From: Pseudomonadota bacterium
GTDB lineage: Bacteria; Pseudomonadota; Gammaproteobacteria; Steroidobacterales; Steroidobacteraceae
Length of the DNA: 37,934 nt
Direction: 5' to 3'
Assembly: GCA_025360865.1 (NCBI GenBank)
Contig: JANYBG010000085.1
Location: 1-37,934 of the forward strand
Positions 10,580-18,926 of this stretch are shown in pieces (the stretch's first letter is position 1; every line of letters starts with the position of its first letter). The notes under the pieces are model-generated. The model ran no database searches. It saw nothing but the letters and a program-made list of their open reading frames with translations, and was not told the origin of the DNA. A program made the translations under genes and the position numbers.

Positions 10580-11440
10580 ATGCCGACAACACTGATCCAG
10601 CCGCTCGCGCTCCTGGCCGAGCTTGAAAACCCGCAATGGGCGGTCATCGACTGCCGCTTCGACCTGCAGAAGCCGGCGTGGGGGCGCGACGCCTGGGCAC
10701 AGGGCCACATACCGCGCGCGCTCCATGCCGACCTCGACCACGACCTCTCGGGTGCGCGCGGACCTGGCAGCGGGCGCCACCCATTGCCGCGGCCACTGAA
10801 GCTGGCGGCCACCTTCGGCCGCTGGGGCATCGGTGATGGGGTGCAGGTGGTCTCCTACGATCAGGGATCGGGAATGTACGCCGCGCGCCTATGGTGGCTG
10901 CTGCGCTGGCTCGGCCACGCGAATGTCGCCGTGCTCGATGGCGGACTCGCGGGCTGGGAACGCGCCGGCCTGCCAGTGACAAGGCGGTCAGAGGCGCGAC
11001 CGGCGCGCACCTTCGTGGCGCGCGTGGACGCGGGAATGACCACCACCGGAGCACAGGTCGCCGCGGCGCTCCACAGTGGGGCGCTCGCGCGTGGCGAGAC
11101 ACTGCTGGTTGACGCGCGCGGCGCGGACCGGTTCGCCGGGCAAAACGAGACCCTGGATCCGGTGGCCGGGCACATTCCCGGCGCGCGCAACCATCCCTCT
11201 GCCGGCAACCAGTCCGCGGATGGCCGTTTCCTCGGCGCCGCGGAGCTGCGCCGGCGCTGGGAGGCGACGCTCGGCGGCCGGCCCGTGACCGAGGTGGTGG
11301 CGATGTGCGGCTCGGGCGTCACAGCCTGCCACAACCTCCTCGCGCTGGAAGTCGCCGGGCTGCCCGGAGCGCGGCTGTACGGCGGCTCCTGGAGCGAATG
11401 GATCACCGATCCGGCGCACCCGGTGGCGCGCGGCGCGTGA
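10580..11440 (+). CDS. 3-mercaptopyruvate (or thiosulfate) sulfurtransferase
   Basis: Two-domain rhodanese of 286 residues. The inactive N-domain covers ~1-135 ([39 protein letters not shown]). The catalytic C-domain covers ~150-286 ([21 protein letters not shown]) and holds the active-site loop CGSGVTA at 243-249 with persulfide Cys243. That loop is the SseA/mercaptopyruvate type rather than the CRKG type of thiosulfate rhodanese. The ATG at 10580 has CCCGGAGA upstream with good spacing; the frame extends upstream to 10481 without conservation. It ends 41 bases before speA. Confidence 0.93.
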   Translation: MPTTLIQPLALLAELENPQWAVIDCRFDLQKPAWGRDAWAQGHIPRALHADLDHDLSGARGPGSGRHPLPRPLKLAATFGRWGIGDGVQVVSYDQGSGMYAARLWWLLRWLGHANVAVLDGGLAGWERAGLPVTRRSEARPARTFVARVDAGMTTTGAQVAAALHSGALARGETLLVDARGADRFAGQNETLDPVAGHIPGARNHPSAGNQSADGRFLGAAELRRRWEATLGGRPVTEVVAMCGSGVTACHNLLALEVAGLPGARLYGGSWSEWITDPAHPVARGA

Positions 11441-11466
11441 ACACTCGTAAATGTCACACCCAATTT

Positions 11467-11475
11467 TGATATAAC
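11467..11475 (+). promoter_or_regulatory. Extended -10 of a likely leaderless speA transcript
   Basis: TGA-TATAAC is an extended -10 (five of six -10 bases plus TGn). Its last base is 6 bases before the G of the speA start at 11482, so transcription would begin at or within a base or two of the start codon. No ribosome binding site lies between. This fits a leaderless mRNA. Confidence 0.5.
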
Positions 11476-11481
11476 CCGCGC

Positions 11482-13458
11482 GTGGCAGAGGAAACCAAGA
11501 GCCAGAACGGCAACCGGAAATTCAATCCCGCGCAACCCTGGCGGATCGAGGACTCCCTCGACCTGTACAACGTGCGCGCCTGGGGCAAGGGCTACTTCGG
11601 TGTGGACGCCGGCGGTCACGTGGTGGTGCGCCCCGACACCAGCCCCCAACACGAGATCAACCTTTACGAGGTCGTCGAGGGGCTGAAGGCACGCGACCTC
11701 ACCACACCGGTGGTGGTGCGCTTCTCGGACATCCTGGCGCACCGTCTGCGCCGGATGCACGACTCCTTCGCGCAGGCCATCACCGAGAATGACTACAAGA
11801 ACCGCTATGCCGCGGTCTTCCCCATCAAGGTGAACCAGCAGCGCCTCGTGGTCGAGGAGGTGTATCGCTACGGCAAGGAATTCGGGTTCGGGCTCGAGGT
11901 CGGCTCCAAGCCGGAACTACTCGCCGTCATGGCGATGACCGAGAACGCCCCCGAGCGCCTGATCGTCTGCAATGGCTTCAAGGACGACAGCTACATCGAG
12001 GCGGTGACGCTTGCGACCAAGCTCGGCCGCACCATTATCCCGGTGGTCGAGAACTTCGAGGAGCTCGGACTCATCCTCAAGCACGCCAAGGCCTACGGGG
12101 TGCGTCCGCGCATCGGCGTGCGCGTGAAGCTCAACAGCGAGGGCTCGGGCCGCTGGAGCGCCTCGGCCGGGGAAAAGTCCAAGTTCGGCCTGTTCATAAC
12201 CGAGATCCTCGAGCTGTTCAACGTGCTCAAGAGCCACGACATGCTCGACTGCCTGCAGCTGGTGCACTGCCACCCGGGCAGCCAGCTGCAGGACATCCGC
12301 CGCGTGAAGGAGGCGATCAACGAGCTCGCGCACGTGTACGCGGAACTGAAGCTGATGGGCGCCGGGTTGCAGTACATCGATGTCGGTGGCGGCCTCGGCG
12401 TCGACTACGACGGGAGCGGCACCAACTTCTCCTCCTCGATGAACTACACGCTCACCGAGTACGCGAACGATGTGGTCTACCGAGTCGCGAGTGTCTGCAA
12501 TGCGCGCGACATCCCGCACCCGATGATCGTCAGTGAATCCGGCCGCGCGGTCGCCGCCTACCACAGCGTGCTTATCTTCGACGTGCTGGGCTCATCGGCG
12601 CTCGATAAGTTCCAGGTCACCGGCGACCCCGCGCTCGATTACACCGGCTCTGAGGAACTGCCGCAGCCGGTGCTGGATCTGTTCGATGCCTACCGCACCG
12701 TGAGCGAGCGACGACTGGTCGAGTGCTACCACGACGCGCTGACCGCCCGCGAACAGGTCCTGCAGATGTTCAACCTGGGTCTGCTGTCACTGGAATTCCG
12801 CGGACTCGCCGAGCGGCTCTACTGGGCCACCTGCGCGAAGATCCGCGACCAGTGCCGCAAGCTCGATCGCCTGCCCGAGGAACTCGAGGACCTCGAGTCC
12901 ATTCTCTCGGACACCTATTTCTGCAACTTCTCGGTATTCCAGTCCTTGCCGGACAGCTGGGCGATCGAGCAGCTGTTCCCGATCATGCCCATCCACCGCC
13001 TGGATGAGCGCCCCACCCGCACCGGGGTCCTGGCGGATATCACTTGTGACTCGGACGGAAAGATCGACCACTTCGTGTCGCTACGCGACGTCAAGCGCAC
13101 GCTCGAGCTGCACGAGCTCAAGCCCGACCAGCGCTACTACCTCGCGGTATTCCTGGTGGGCGCGTACCAAGAAACCCTCGGCGACCTGCACAATCTCTTC
13201 GGCGACACGCACGTGGTGCACGTGCGTCTGCACGATGAGGGGGGTTGGTGGATCGAGGAGATCGTCAAGGGCGACACCGCCAACAAGGTGCTCGAGTACA
13301 TGGAGTACGACGTCGCGGAGCTCTACCCGGCGCTCGCGCGCGATTGCGAGCGCGCGATCCGCGACGGCCGCATGACGATCGCCGAGAGCCAGGCCCTCAA
13401 GCGCTTCTATGAGCGCGAACTCGATGGCTACGCGTACCTGGAGCCCGCCGGCAGCTGA
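11482..13458 (+). CDS. speA: Biosynthetic arginine decarboxylase
   Basis: PLP enzyme that converts arginine to agmatine, the first step of the agmatine route to putrescine. At 658 residues it matches the long SpeA class. The PLP lysine is K116 in FPIKVNQQ. Other marks are LEVGSKPELLAVMA, VHCHPGSQLQDIRRVKEAI, YIDVGGGLGVDYDGS, SESGRAV and, near the C-terminus, LPDSWAIEQLFPIMPIHRL. The start is GTG, with no Shine-Dalgarno sequence, and follows an extended -10 almost directly. No upstream in-frame start is better. Agmatinase or the agmatine deiminase route is not in the window. Confidence 0.96.
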   Translation: MAEETKSQNGNRKFNPAQPWRIEDSLDLYNVRAWGKGYFGVDAGGHVVVRPDTSPQHEINLYEVVEGLKARDLTTPVVVRFSDILAHRLRRMHDSFAQAITENDYKNRYAAVFPIKVNQQRLVVEEVYRYGKEFGFGLEVGSKPELLAVMAMTENAPERLIVCNGFKDDSYIEAVTLATKLGRTIIPVVENFEELGLILKHAKAYGVRPRIGVRVKLNSEGSGRWSASAGEKSKFGLFITEILELFNVLKSHDMLDCLQLVHCHPGSQLQDIRRVKEAINELAHVYAELKLMGAGLQYIDVGGGLGVDYDGSGTNFSSSMNYTLTEYANDVVYRVASVCNARDIPHPMIVSESGRAVAAYHSVLIFDVLGSSALDKFQVTGDPALDYTGSEELPQPVLDLFDAYRTVSERRLVECYHDALTAREQVLQMFNLGLLSLEFRGLAERLYWATCAKIRDQCRKLDRLPEELEDLESILSDTYFCNFSVFQSLPDSWAIEQLFPIMPIHRLDERPTRTGVLADITCDSDGKIDHFVSLRDVKRTLELHELKPDQRYYLAVFLVGAYQETLGDLHNLFGDTHVVHVRLHDEGGWWIEEIVKGDTANKVLEYMEYDVAELYPALARDCERAIRDGRMTIAESQALKRFYERELDGYAYLEPAGS

Positions 13459-13632
13459 GGCGGCCCTCGCGAGCTGGAGCGCGGCGGTGTAGGCCGGGCG
13501 GGGTGACCCCCATGGCGGAGCTGCGCTCGGATCCTCGTCATCAGCGCATGCCCACCCCGACTGAAACTGCCGAACTGAGGAATGCCATCCCACGCGGCGG
13601 TCACGGCGGACATTCATGAGTCAGGAGCCGCC

Positions 13633-14208
13633 CTAGAGGCCGGTGTGTCCCATGAGCGCGAGGATGCCAAGCACGATGAAGGCCACCGCCGCCACGCGGT
13701 TCACCAGCTTCAGCGGAACGCGGTTGGCGGCGGCGCCGCCGAGGAAGACCACCGGGACGTTGGCGAGCAGCATACCCAGTGTCGTGCCGGCCACGACGGG
13801 CACCAGCATCTGGTACTTAGCCGCCAGGGCCACAGTCGCCAGCTGCGTCTTGTCACCGATCTCGGCGAGGAAAAAGGCGACCACCGTCGTGCCGTAGGCC
13901 CCGAACCGCGACGGTTTCGGTTCCCGTTCCGGTGGCTTGTCGGGAATGAACATCCAGGCCGCGGTGGCGAAGAAGGACACGGCGAGCCCCCAGCGGATGA
14001 CGGCCGGGCTGATATAGGCCGCGAGCAGCGTGCCCACTTCGCCCGCGGCCAGGTGGTTGGCGAGCGTGGCGGTGAGGATTCCCAGGATCACGGGCACGGG
14101 CGCGCGGAAGCGCGCCGCCAGCACCAGGGCGAGCAGTTGCGTCTTGTCGCCGATCTCGGCTAGGGCGACGACGCCTGCGGATACCAGCAGTGCTTCCAGC
14201 GGGGCCAT
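13633..14208 (-). CDS. GDT1/UPF0016 family cation exporter (probably manganese)
   Basis: A 191-residue inner-membrane protein with about six membrane segments in two repeats, each carrying the family motif: AEIGDKTQ with E18-Q24 and again E116-Q122. A hydrophilic loop at ~90-103 separates the halves. The family includes TMEM165/Gdt1 and bacterial Mn exporters such as MneA, so Mn or Ca export is likely by family knowledge. I looked for a yybP-ykoY Mn riboswitch in the 264-base leader and did not find its GGGGAGUAG core on the correct strand. It converges with speA, with 174 bases between that show nothing recognisable. Confidence 0.92.
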   Translation of the reverse strand: MAPLEALLVSAGVVALAEIGDKTQLLALVLAARFRAPVPVILGILTATLANHLAAGEVGTLLAAYISPAVIRWGLAVSFFATAAWMFIPDKPPEREPKPSRFGAYGTTVVAFFLAEIGDKTQLATVALAAKYQMLVPVVAGTTLGMLLANVPVVFLGGAAANRVPLKLVNRVAAVAFIVLGILALMGHTGL

Positions 14209-14240
14209 CGTTTGCGTACCGGTAATGCCGGGAGTAGCAT

Positions 14241-14258
14241 GATACGGGCGTTCGTATC
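14241..14258. repeat. Small inverted repeat in the divergent GDT1/RRM region
   Basis: GATACG-GGCGTT-CGTATC is a perfect 6-bp inverted repeat 33 bases upstream of the GDT1-family start. It could be a hairpin in that gene's leader or a protein site. The remainder of 14209-14472 shows no recognisable riboswitch or convincing promoter. Confidence 0.3.
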
Positions 14259-14472
14259 CGTCGTGGATGACTGCGCTTTGTTGAATGTGTTGACTTCATC
14301 TCCCGCCCCGCGCCGCTCAATCCGCGCGCGAAACGCAGGTGCAGGCCCACGGGCCACGCACCGCGCATTGAACGATCGTGTGCCCTGAAGCCCCAACCTG
14401 TTCGAAACACGCGGTACATGCGACCGACGCGTGCGGTGCGCCGCTGTCCACGTTCCCAAGAGAGAGGCCCGG

Positions 14473-14754
14473 ATGACGACGATCTATGTTGGCAACCTGC
14501 CCTTCAACGCCACCGAACCGGAGGTGAAGGCCCTGTTTGAACGCCACGGCACCGTGGAGTCGGTGAAGCTCATCAACGACCGGGAGACCGGCAAGCCCAG
14601 AGGATTCGCCTTCGTCGAGATGCCCCAGGCGGAAGCGCAGGGCGCGATCCAGGCGCTGAACGGCTTCCAGATGAACAGCCGGCCGTTGCGCGTCAACGAG
14701 GCGCAGGAACGCCCGCAGCGCCCGCGCCAGGGCGGCGGACCGTTCCGTCGCTGA
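14473..14754 (+). CDS. Small RRM-type RNA-binding protein
   Basis: A 93-residue single RNA recognition motif protein of the bacterial/cyanobacterial type. RNP2 is IYVGNL (3-8) and RNP1 is KPRGFAFVEM, both with the aromatic residues that stack on RNA. A short Arg/Gly/Pro-rich tail (RPQRPRQGGGPFRR) follows. The ATG at 14473 has GAGAGG 6 bases upstream; the frame is open to 14431 but would give an atypical N-terminus. It stands alone between a divergent gene and a terminator at 14788-14810, so it is probably monocistronic. Such proteins are often induced by cold, but nothing in the sequence shows this here. Confidence 0.93.
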   Translation: MTTIYVGNLPFNATEPEVKALFERHGTVESVKLINDRETGKPRGFAFVEMPQAEAQGAIQALNGFQMNSRPLRVNEAQERPQRPRQGGGPFRR

Positions 14755-14787
14755 CGCGCCAGCCTCACATCATGCGTAAACTGACAG

Positions 14788-14810
14788 ACCCCGCCTCGAG
14801 CGGGGTTTTT
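14788..14810 (+). terminator. Rho-independent terminator after the RRM gene
   Basis: CCCCGC-CTCGA-GCGGGG stem-loop followed by TTTTT, beginning 34 bases after the RRM stop. The 6-bp GC stem is extended by an A-T pair. Confidence 0.85.
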
Positions 14811-14863
14811 CAGCGCGCCCGCGATCGGATGTTCGATCGCGCCACTTGCGAAGGATGACGCCG

Positions 14864-15691
14864 ATGCTGACCAGACACAAAGTGATCACGGGACTGCTCC
14901 TGAGCGCGGCGCTGTTCGCCTGCGCCACCAGCAGCTCACGCCAGAGCACCGCCCAGGTGCTGACCACCATTCTCGCCGGTGAGCAGCGCTCGGATGCGAA
15001 CCGTGCCCGGGATGTCTACCGCCACCCGAAGGAAACCCTGCTGTTCTTTGGCATCCGTCCGGAGATGACGGTGCTTGAGGTCTGGCCGGAGCCAGGCTGG
15101 TACACGGAGATCATCGCCCCGCTGCTGCGCGACAAGGGCAAGTACTACGCGGCCATTCCGCCGGCGGACCCGGCCAACGCCGAGACCACAAAGAACCACG
15201 CCGCCTACGCGGCCAAGCTCGCCGCGCGACCCGACATGTACTCCAAGGTCAACGTGGTCACGCTGCCCGCTGACGGCGGCGATGTCGTCCCCGCGGGTAC
15301 TATCGACATGGCGGTGACGTTCCGCAACATCCACAACTTCATGTGGAACGGGGATGCCTCGCAGACTTTCGCGACGCTCTACCGCGCGCTCAAGCCCGGC
15401 GGGCTCCTCGGCGTGGTCGAGCATCGCGGCAATCCGGCCGTACCGCAGGACCCGAAAGCCACAAGCGGTTACGTCAACGAGGAATTCGCGATCAAGCTGA
15501 TCGAGGCGCAGGGCTTCAGGCTGGTGGGGAAGTCACAGGTGAACGACAATCCCAAGGACACCAAGGATTACCCGGAAGGGGTGTGGACGTTGCCCCCGAC
15601 CTTCACGCTCGGCGCGACTGATCACGCCAAGTACGCCGCCATCGGCGAGAGCGATCGCTTCACGATCTTGTTCGAGAAGCTTCGCCGCTAG
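14864..15691 (+). CDS. Exported SAM-methyltransferase-like protein
   Basis: A 275-residue protein with an N-terminal export signal (ITGLLLSAALFACATSS; the Cys may be a lipobox Cys although Phe at -2 is unusual) followed by a class I methyltransferase fold: motif I region TVLEVWPEPGWYTEIIAPLL, an acidic central strand (GTIDMAVTFRNIHNF), and a post-motif strand LKPGGLLGVVEHRG. Motif I has PEPG where SAM-binding enzymes usually have a glycine-rich loop. Proteins like this (COG4798-type) are predicted to be exported, which is odd because SAM is cytosolic. The start at 14864 is preferred because GAAGG lies 9 bases before it; ATG 14855 is also possible. Confidence 0.85.
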   Translation: MLTRHKVITGLLLSAALFACATSSSRQSTAQVLTTILAGEQRSDANRARDVYRHPKETLLFFGIRPEMTVLEVWPEPGWYTEIIAPLLRDKGKYYAAIPPADPANAETTKNHAAYAAKLAARPDMYSKVNVVTLPADGGDVVPAGTIDMAVTFRNIHNFMWNGDASQTFATLYRALKPGGLLGVVEHRGNPAVPQDPKATSGYVNEEFAIKLIEAQGFRLVGKSQVNDNPKDTKDYPEGVWTLPPTFTLGATDHAKYAAIGESDRFTILFEKLRR

Positions 15692-15695
15692 CGCC

Positions 15696-17786
15696 TCACC
15701 ACATGTCGCGCAGGCGCGCGCCCACGTCCACGGTGATGGCAGTGGTGCTCTCCTGCAGCGAATCCCCGCCGGCGAGCGATGAGCCCTGGAAGGTCGCCGG
15801 CACGAGTGTCTTCTGCACCCGCTCGGTCATGAAGCGGCTGCGGCCGCCATAGACGTGCGCGTCACCGTGGCGCGACTGCTGCGTGAGATGAAACTTAAGC
15901 GGCACGATCAGCATCAGATCGTTCTGCGCGCGCGTGACAGCGACGTACAGCAAGCGCCGCTCCTCCTCGATCAGCTCGGGCTTGCCGGTGGCGAACTCGT
16001 TGGGGAAGCTGCCATCGACTACGTTGAGCACGTACACCGTGTCCCACTCCATGCCCTTGGCCGAGTGCACCGTCGAGAGAACCAGGAAATCCTCATCCAG
16101 CGTCGGGCGCCCCGAGATGTCGCTGGTGGCGTTGGGCGGGTCGAGCGTGAGCTCGGTCAGGAAGCGCTCGCGCGAGGGGAACTGGCCGGAGAGCAGTTCG
16201 AGCTGCTCGAGATCTCCCAGGCGCGCGTGAAACTGCTGGTACAGCCGCTCGAAGTGAGGGCGGTACCATTCGCGCGCCAGGTGCATCTGGCCGATCCAGG
16301 GTCGCTGCGGATCGGCCAGCGCCAGCATCAGGTCAACGAGGCGCGTCCAGTCCATGCCCCCGGTCTGCGGCGGCGTGAAGCCACGCAGCGACTCAAATGA
16401 GTGACCGGCCGCCTCCAGGTGATCCATGGCCGCGCGCGCGTTCACCGGCCCCATCCCCGGCAGCAATTGCAGGGCGCGGAAGGCCGCCAGCGGGTTGCGC
16501 GGGTTTTCCGCCCAACGCAGCACCGCGAGCAGGTCCTTGATATGCGCGGCTTCGAGAAACTTCAGGCCACCGTACTTCACGAACGGGATCTTCCGCTTGC
16601 TCAGCTCGACTTCGAGGATGTCGCTGTGGCTGGAAGTCCGGAACAGCACGGCCTGCCGGCGCAGCGGGATCCCCGTTTCGCGGCGCTTGAGCACCTCGGC
16701 GCAGACGAACTCCGCCTGCGTCTGAAGTTCATCCACGGTGACGGCACGCGGCCGCGCGCCGTCACCGCGCACGGATAGCAGGTACTTGCGGTGCTGGCGC
16801 GGCGCCTCGGCCATCACCGAGTTGGCTACATCCAGCACCGGCTGCGTCGAGCGGTAGTTCTGGGCGAGCGTCACGACCTCCGCGGCCGGTGAGAAGCGCT
16901 CGGGGAAGCCGAGGATGTTATCGACCGCCGCTGCGCGGAAGGAGTAAATCGCCTGTGCGTCATCGCCCACCACCGCGAGGCCGGCGCCGTCGGGCTTGAG
17001 AGCGTGCAGGATCTCCGCCTGCAGGCGGTTGGTGTCCTGGTACTCATCGACCAGGACGTGGTCGAAGTGCGCGCCGATGTGCTGCGCCAGGCGCGGCTCG
17101 CACATCATGCCGTGCCAGTAGAGCAGAAGGTCGTCGTAGTCGAGCAAGCCTGAGTGCTGCTTCTGTTCCACGTAGGCGCGGAAAAGGCTGGCGAGCTCCG
17201 TCTCCCATTGCGCCGCCCACGGGTAGTGCGTCTCGAGGGTCTCCTTGAGCGAGGCGCGCGTATTCACGCGATTCGAGTAGATCTGCAGGCAGGTGTCCTT
17301 GCGCGGGAAACGCTGCTCCTTGCTCGCCAGCCCCAGCTCCTGGCGCAGGCTGTCCATCAGATCCGTCGCGTCCCCGCGGTCGATCACGCTGAAGTGCGAA
17401 TCAAGCTGCACATGCGGCGCGTAGTGGCGCAGCAGGCGGTTGCCGATCGAGTGGAATGTTCCTGACCAGCTCAGGCGCTGCGCGATCGACTGGCTTACCC
17501 CGCCCAAGGCGTCATCCAGGGCCTTGCGGGTGATCTCGTGCGCCCGCCGGCGCATCTCGGCGGCGGCGCGGCGGGTGAAGGTGAGCATGAGGATGCGCCC
17601 GGGATCGACCCCGTTGATGACAAGGTGGGCGACGCGGTGCGCCAGGGTGTCCGTCTTGCCGGTGCCGGCGCCGGCCACGATCAGAAGCGGCCCTGAGCGC
17701 ACACCCTTCTCAGGGAGGGCCTCGCCGTACGTGACCGCCTTGCGTTGCGCGGCGTTGAGTCGGTCGAGGTGCGCGGTGGTTGTCAT
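15696..17786 (-). CDS. UvrD/Rep-family ATP-dependent DNA helicase
   Basis: Superfamily 1A 3'-5' helicase, 696 residues from the ATG at 17786. Visible motifs: Q-motif region LNAAQRKAVTYGEALPEKG, Walker A AGAGTGKT (38-45), Ia LTFTRRAAAEM, Walker B VDEYQDTN, III GDDAQAIYSFRAA, IV NYRSTQPVL, V VHSAKGMEWDTVYV and VI EERRLLYVAVTRAQ. This subgroup differs from UvrD and Rep in the ~14-residue insert before Walker A and the short C-terminus, so I leave the symbol blank. The frame is open to 17843 (GTG) but homology starts at the ATG. Role: DNA repair or replication restart, by family. It converges with the methyltransferase-like gene, 4 bases apart, and is divergent from the Nudix gene. Confidence 0.93.
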   Translation of the reverse strand: MTTTAHLDRLNAAQRKAVTYGEALPEKGVRSGPLLIVAGAGTGKTDTLAHRVAHLVINGVDPGRILMLTFTRRAAAEMRRRAHEITRKALDDALGGVSQSIAQRLSWSGTFHSIGNRLLRHYAPHVQLDSHFSVIDRGDATDLMDSLRQELGLASKEQRFPRKDTCLQIYSNRVNTRASLKETLETHYPWAAQWETELASLFRAYVEQKQHSGLLDYDDLLLYWHGMMCEPRLAQHIGAHFDHVLVDEYQDTNRLQAEILHALKPDGAGLAVVGDDAQAIYSFRAAAVDNILGFPERFSPAAEVVTLAQNYRSTQPVLDVANSVMAEAPRQHRKYLLSVRGDGARPRAVTVDELQTQAEFVCAEVLKRRETGIPLRRQAVLFRTSSHSDILEVELSKRKIPFVKYGGLKFLEAAHIKDLLAVLRWAENPRNPLAAFRALQLLPGMGPVNARAAMDHLEAAGHSFESLRGFTPPQTGGMDWTRLVDLMLALADPQRPWIGQMHLAREWYRPHFERLYQQFHARLGDLEQLELLSGQFPSRERFLTELTLDPPNATSDISGRPTLDEDFLVLSTVHSAKGMEWDTVYVLNVVDGSFPNEFATGKPELIEEERRLLYVAVTRAQNDLMLIVPLKFHLTQQSRHGDAHVYGGRSRFMTERVQKTLVPATFQGSSLAGGDSLQESTTAITVDVGARLRDMW

Positions 17787-17929
17787 AAGGTGGTGACCCC
17801 GGACTATACCTGCGGCGAAATCGCCATGCCGGGCAAAGCGCACAGGACGCGACGAAGCCCGCGCCGCACCGCCGCGGTGCGCTCGCCGGGGTGTGCGCGG
17901 GTGCGCGGTCGGGGGGTTACGATGGTCCG

Positions 17930-18460
17930 ATGAAGCCGGAAAAACAGACGCTCCAGTATCAGGGCCGCGTCATCAGCGTCACGACGGACAAAGTCACCCT
18001 GCCTAACGGCCACGCGGCGCTCCTGGAGGTGGTACACCACCCTGGCGGGGCCGTCGCCGTGGCGCTCGATGCGGCCGGGCGCGTCTGCCTGCTGCGCCAG
18101 TACCGCTACGTCGCCGACGGTTGGCTGTGGGAACTGCCCGCGGGCAAGCTCGAACCCAATGAGCCACCGCTCGCGACCGCGCAGCGCGAACTCATCGAGG
18201 AAGCCGGCGTGCGCGCGGACCACTGGGCGGAACTGGGCGTGTGCCTGAGTTCCCCGGGCGTGTTCAGCGAGCGACTTCACCTGTACCTGGCGACCGGGCT
18301 TAGCGCGGCCGCGGCGGCGCACGAAGCCGCCGAGGTCATCGAGGTGCACTGGGTCCCGCTGGCGCAGGCGTGCGCCTGGGCGCTCGACGGCACGATCACG
18401 GACTGCAAGACAGCGCTCGGCCTGCTGCGCGCCAGGAATATGTCACCGACGAGCGGCTGA
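17930..18460 (+). CDS. Nudix hydrolase, ADP-ribose pyrophosphatase type
   Basis: A 176-residue Nudix protein with a perfect box: G72-x5-E78-x7-R86-E87-L-I-E90-E91-A-G93-V. The preceding VCLLRQYRYVADGWLWELPAG is the ADP-ribose/ADP-sugar pyrophosphatase signature (the WELPAGKLE stretch), and SPGVFSERLHLYLA follows. Such enzymes cleave ADP-ribose to AMP and ribose 5-phosphate and need Mg or Mn. The ATG at 17930 follows a G-run; the frame is open to 17891 without conservation. GDP-mannose hydrolase activity is an alternative. Confidence 0.92.
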   Translation: MKPEKQTLQYQGRVISVTTDKVTLPNGHAALLEVVHHPGGAVAVALDAAGRVCLLRQYRYVADGWLWELPAGKLEPNEPPLATAQRELIEEAGVRADHWAELGVCLSSPGVFSERLHLYLATGLSAAAAAHEAAEVIEVHWVPLAQACAWALDGTITDCKTALGLLRARNMSPTSG

Positions 18461-18545
18461 AAATGTGCGCCAATTACGTGACGGCCTTCTCAGAAGTGCG
18501 ACACGCCTCACGGTTAGGCTTTGAAGCGTCGGGAAATGGCGACGC

Positions 18546-18554
18546 TGTTAGGAT
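18546..18554 (+). promoter_or_regulatory. Weak extended -10 before the 107-residue gene
   Basis: TGT-TAGGAT (four of six -10 bases plus TGn) lies 16 bases before the ATG at 18571, giving a leader of about 10 bases. There is no good -35. Confidence 0.3.
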
Positions 18555-18570
18555 CAGGCGTACATAACCA

Positions 18571-18894
18571 ATGCAGGACTTCACCAGCAAGAAACGAGCG
18601 CAGCCGCAGGAAGCGGACCGGCGGCGTATTGGCAAGGTCGTGCATGATGATCGCGGCAACGCCTACGTCACCTGGCACGAGGCACCGCCCGACCACAAGC
18701 GTGAGGTTCTGGAGATCGTCGGCCATTCCGCGCCGAAGGTCCGCACCGATCACGGCTTCGACCCGTATGCGCGCCTTGAGCCACGCGCGCCCGCCAAGCC
18801 GGGCAAACCCAAGGACCTGCGCGCGCTGGGCCAGTGGTTCAAGATGATGCGGGAGCTCGAGGCGCGACAGCGCGCGACCGCCGACGAGGAATGA
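18571..18894 (+). CDS. Uncharacterised 107-residue protein
   Basis: A hydrophilic, charged protein without signal peptide or membrane segment. The central part (IGKVVHDDRGNAYVTWHEAP, then RTDHGFDPYARLE) looks like a small beta-rich domain, flanked by a basic N-terminus and a helical charged C-terminus (LGQWFKMMRELEARQRATAD). I do not recognise the family. No clear ribosome binding site precedes the ATG; ATAACC is just upstream. Composition and lack of overlap with other genes support it. It converges with the unknown pair at 18927-20211, 32 bases apart. Confidence 0.65.
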   Translation: MQDFTSKKRAQPQEADRRRIGKVVHDDRGNAYVTWHEAPPDHKREVLEIVGHSAPKVRTDHGFDPYARLEPRAPAKPGKPKDLRALGQWFKMMRELEARQRATADEE

Positions 18895-18926
18895 CCCCGC
18901 CGCGGGGCGCGCGCCGTTGCTCCCTA

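Noticed and set aside
13428-13613. Minus-strand 61-codon frame overlapping the end of speA
   Set aside because: Low-complexity Arg/Pro/Ser translation, no ribosome binding site, overlaps a certain gene.
14209-14340. yybP-ykoY manganese riboswitch before the GDT1-family gene
   Set aside because: GTCAACACA occurs on the correct strand, but the GGGGAGUAG core does not; a GGGAGTAGC is only on the opposite strand. The pairing scheme does not form.
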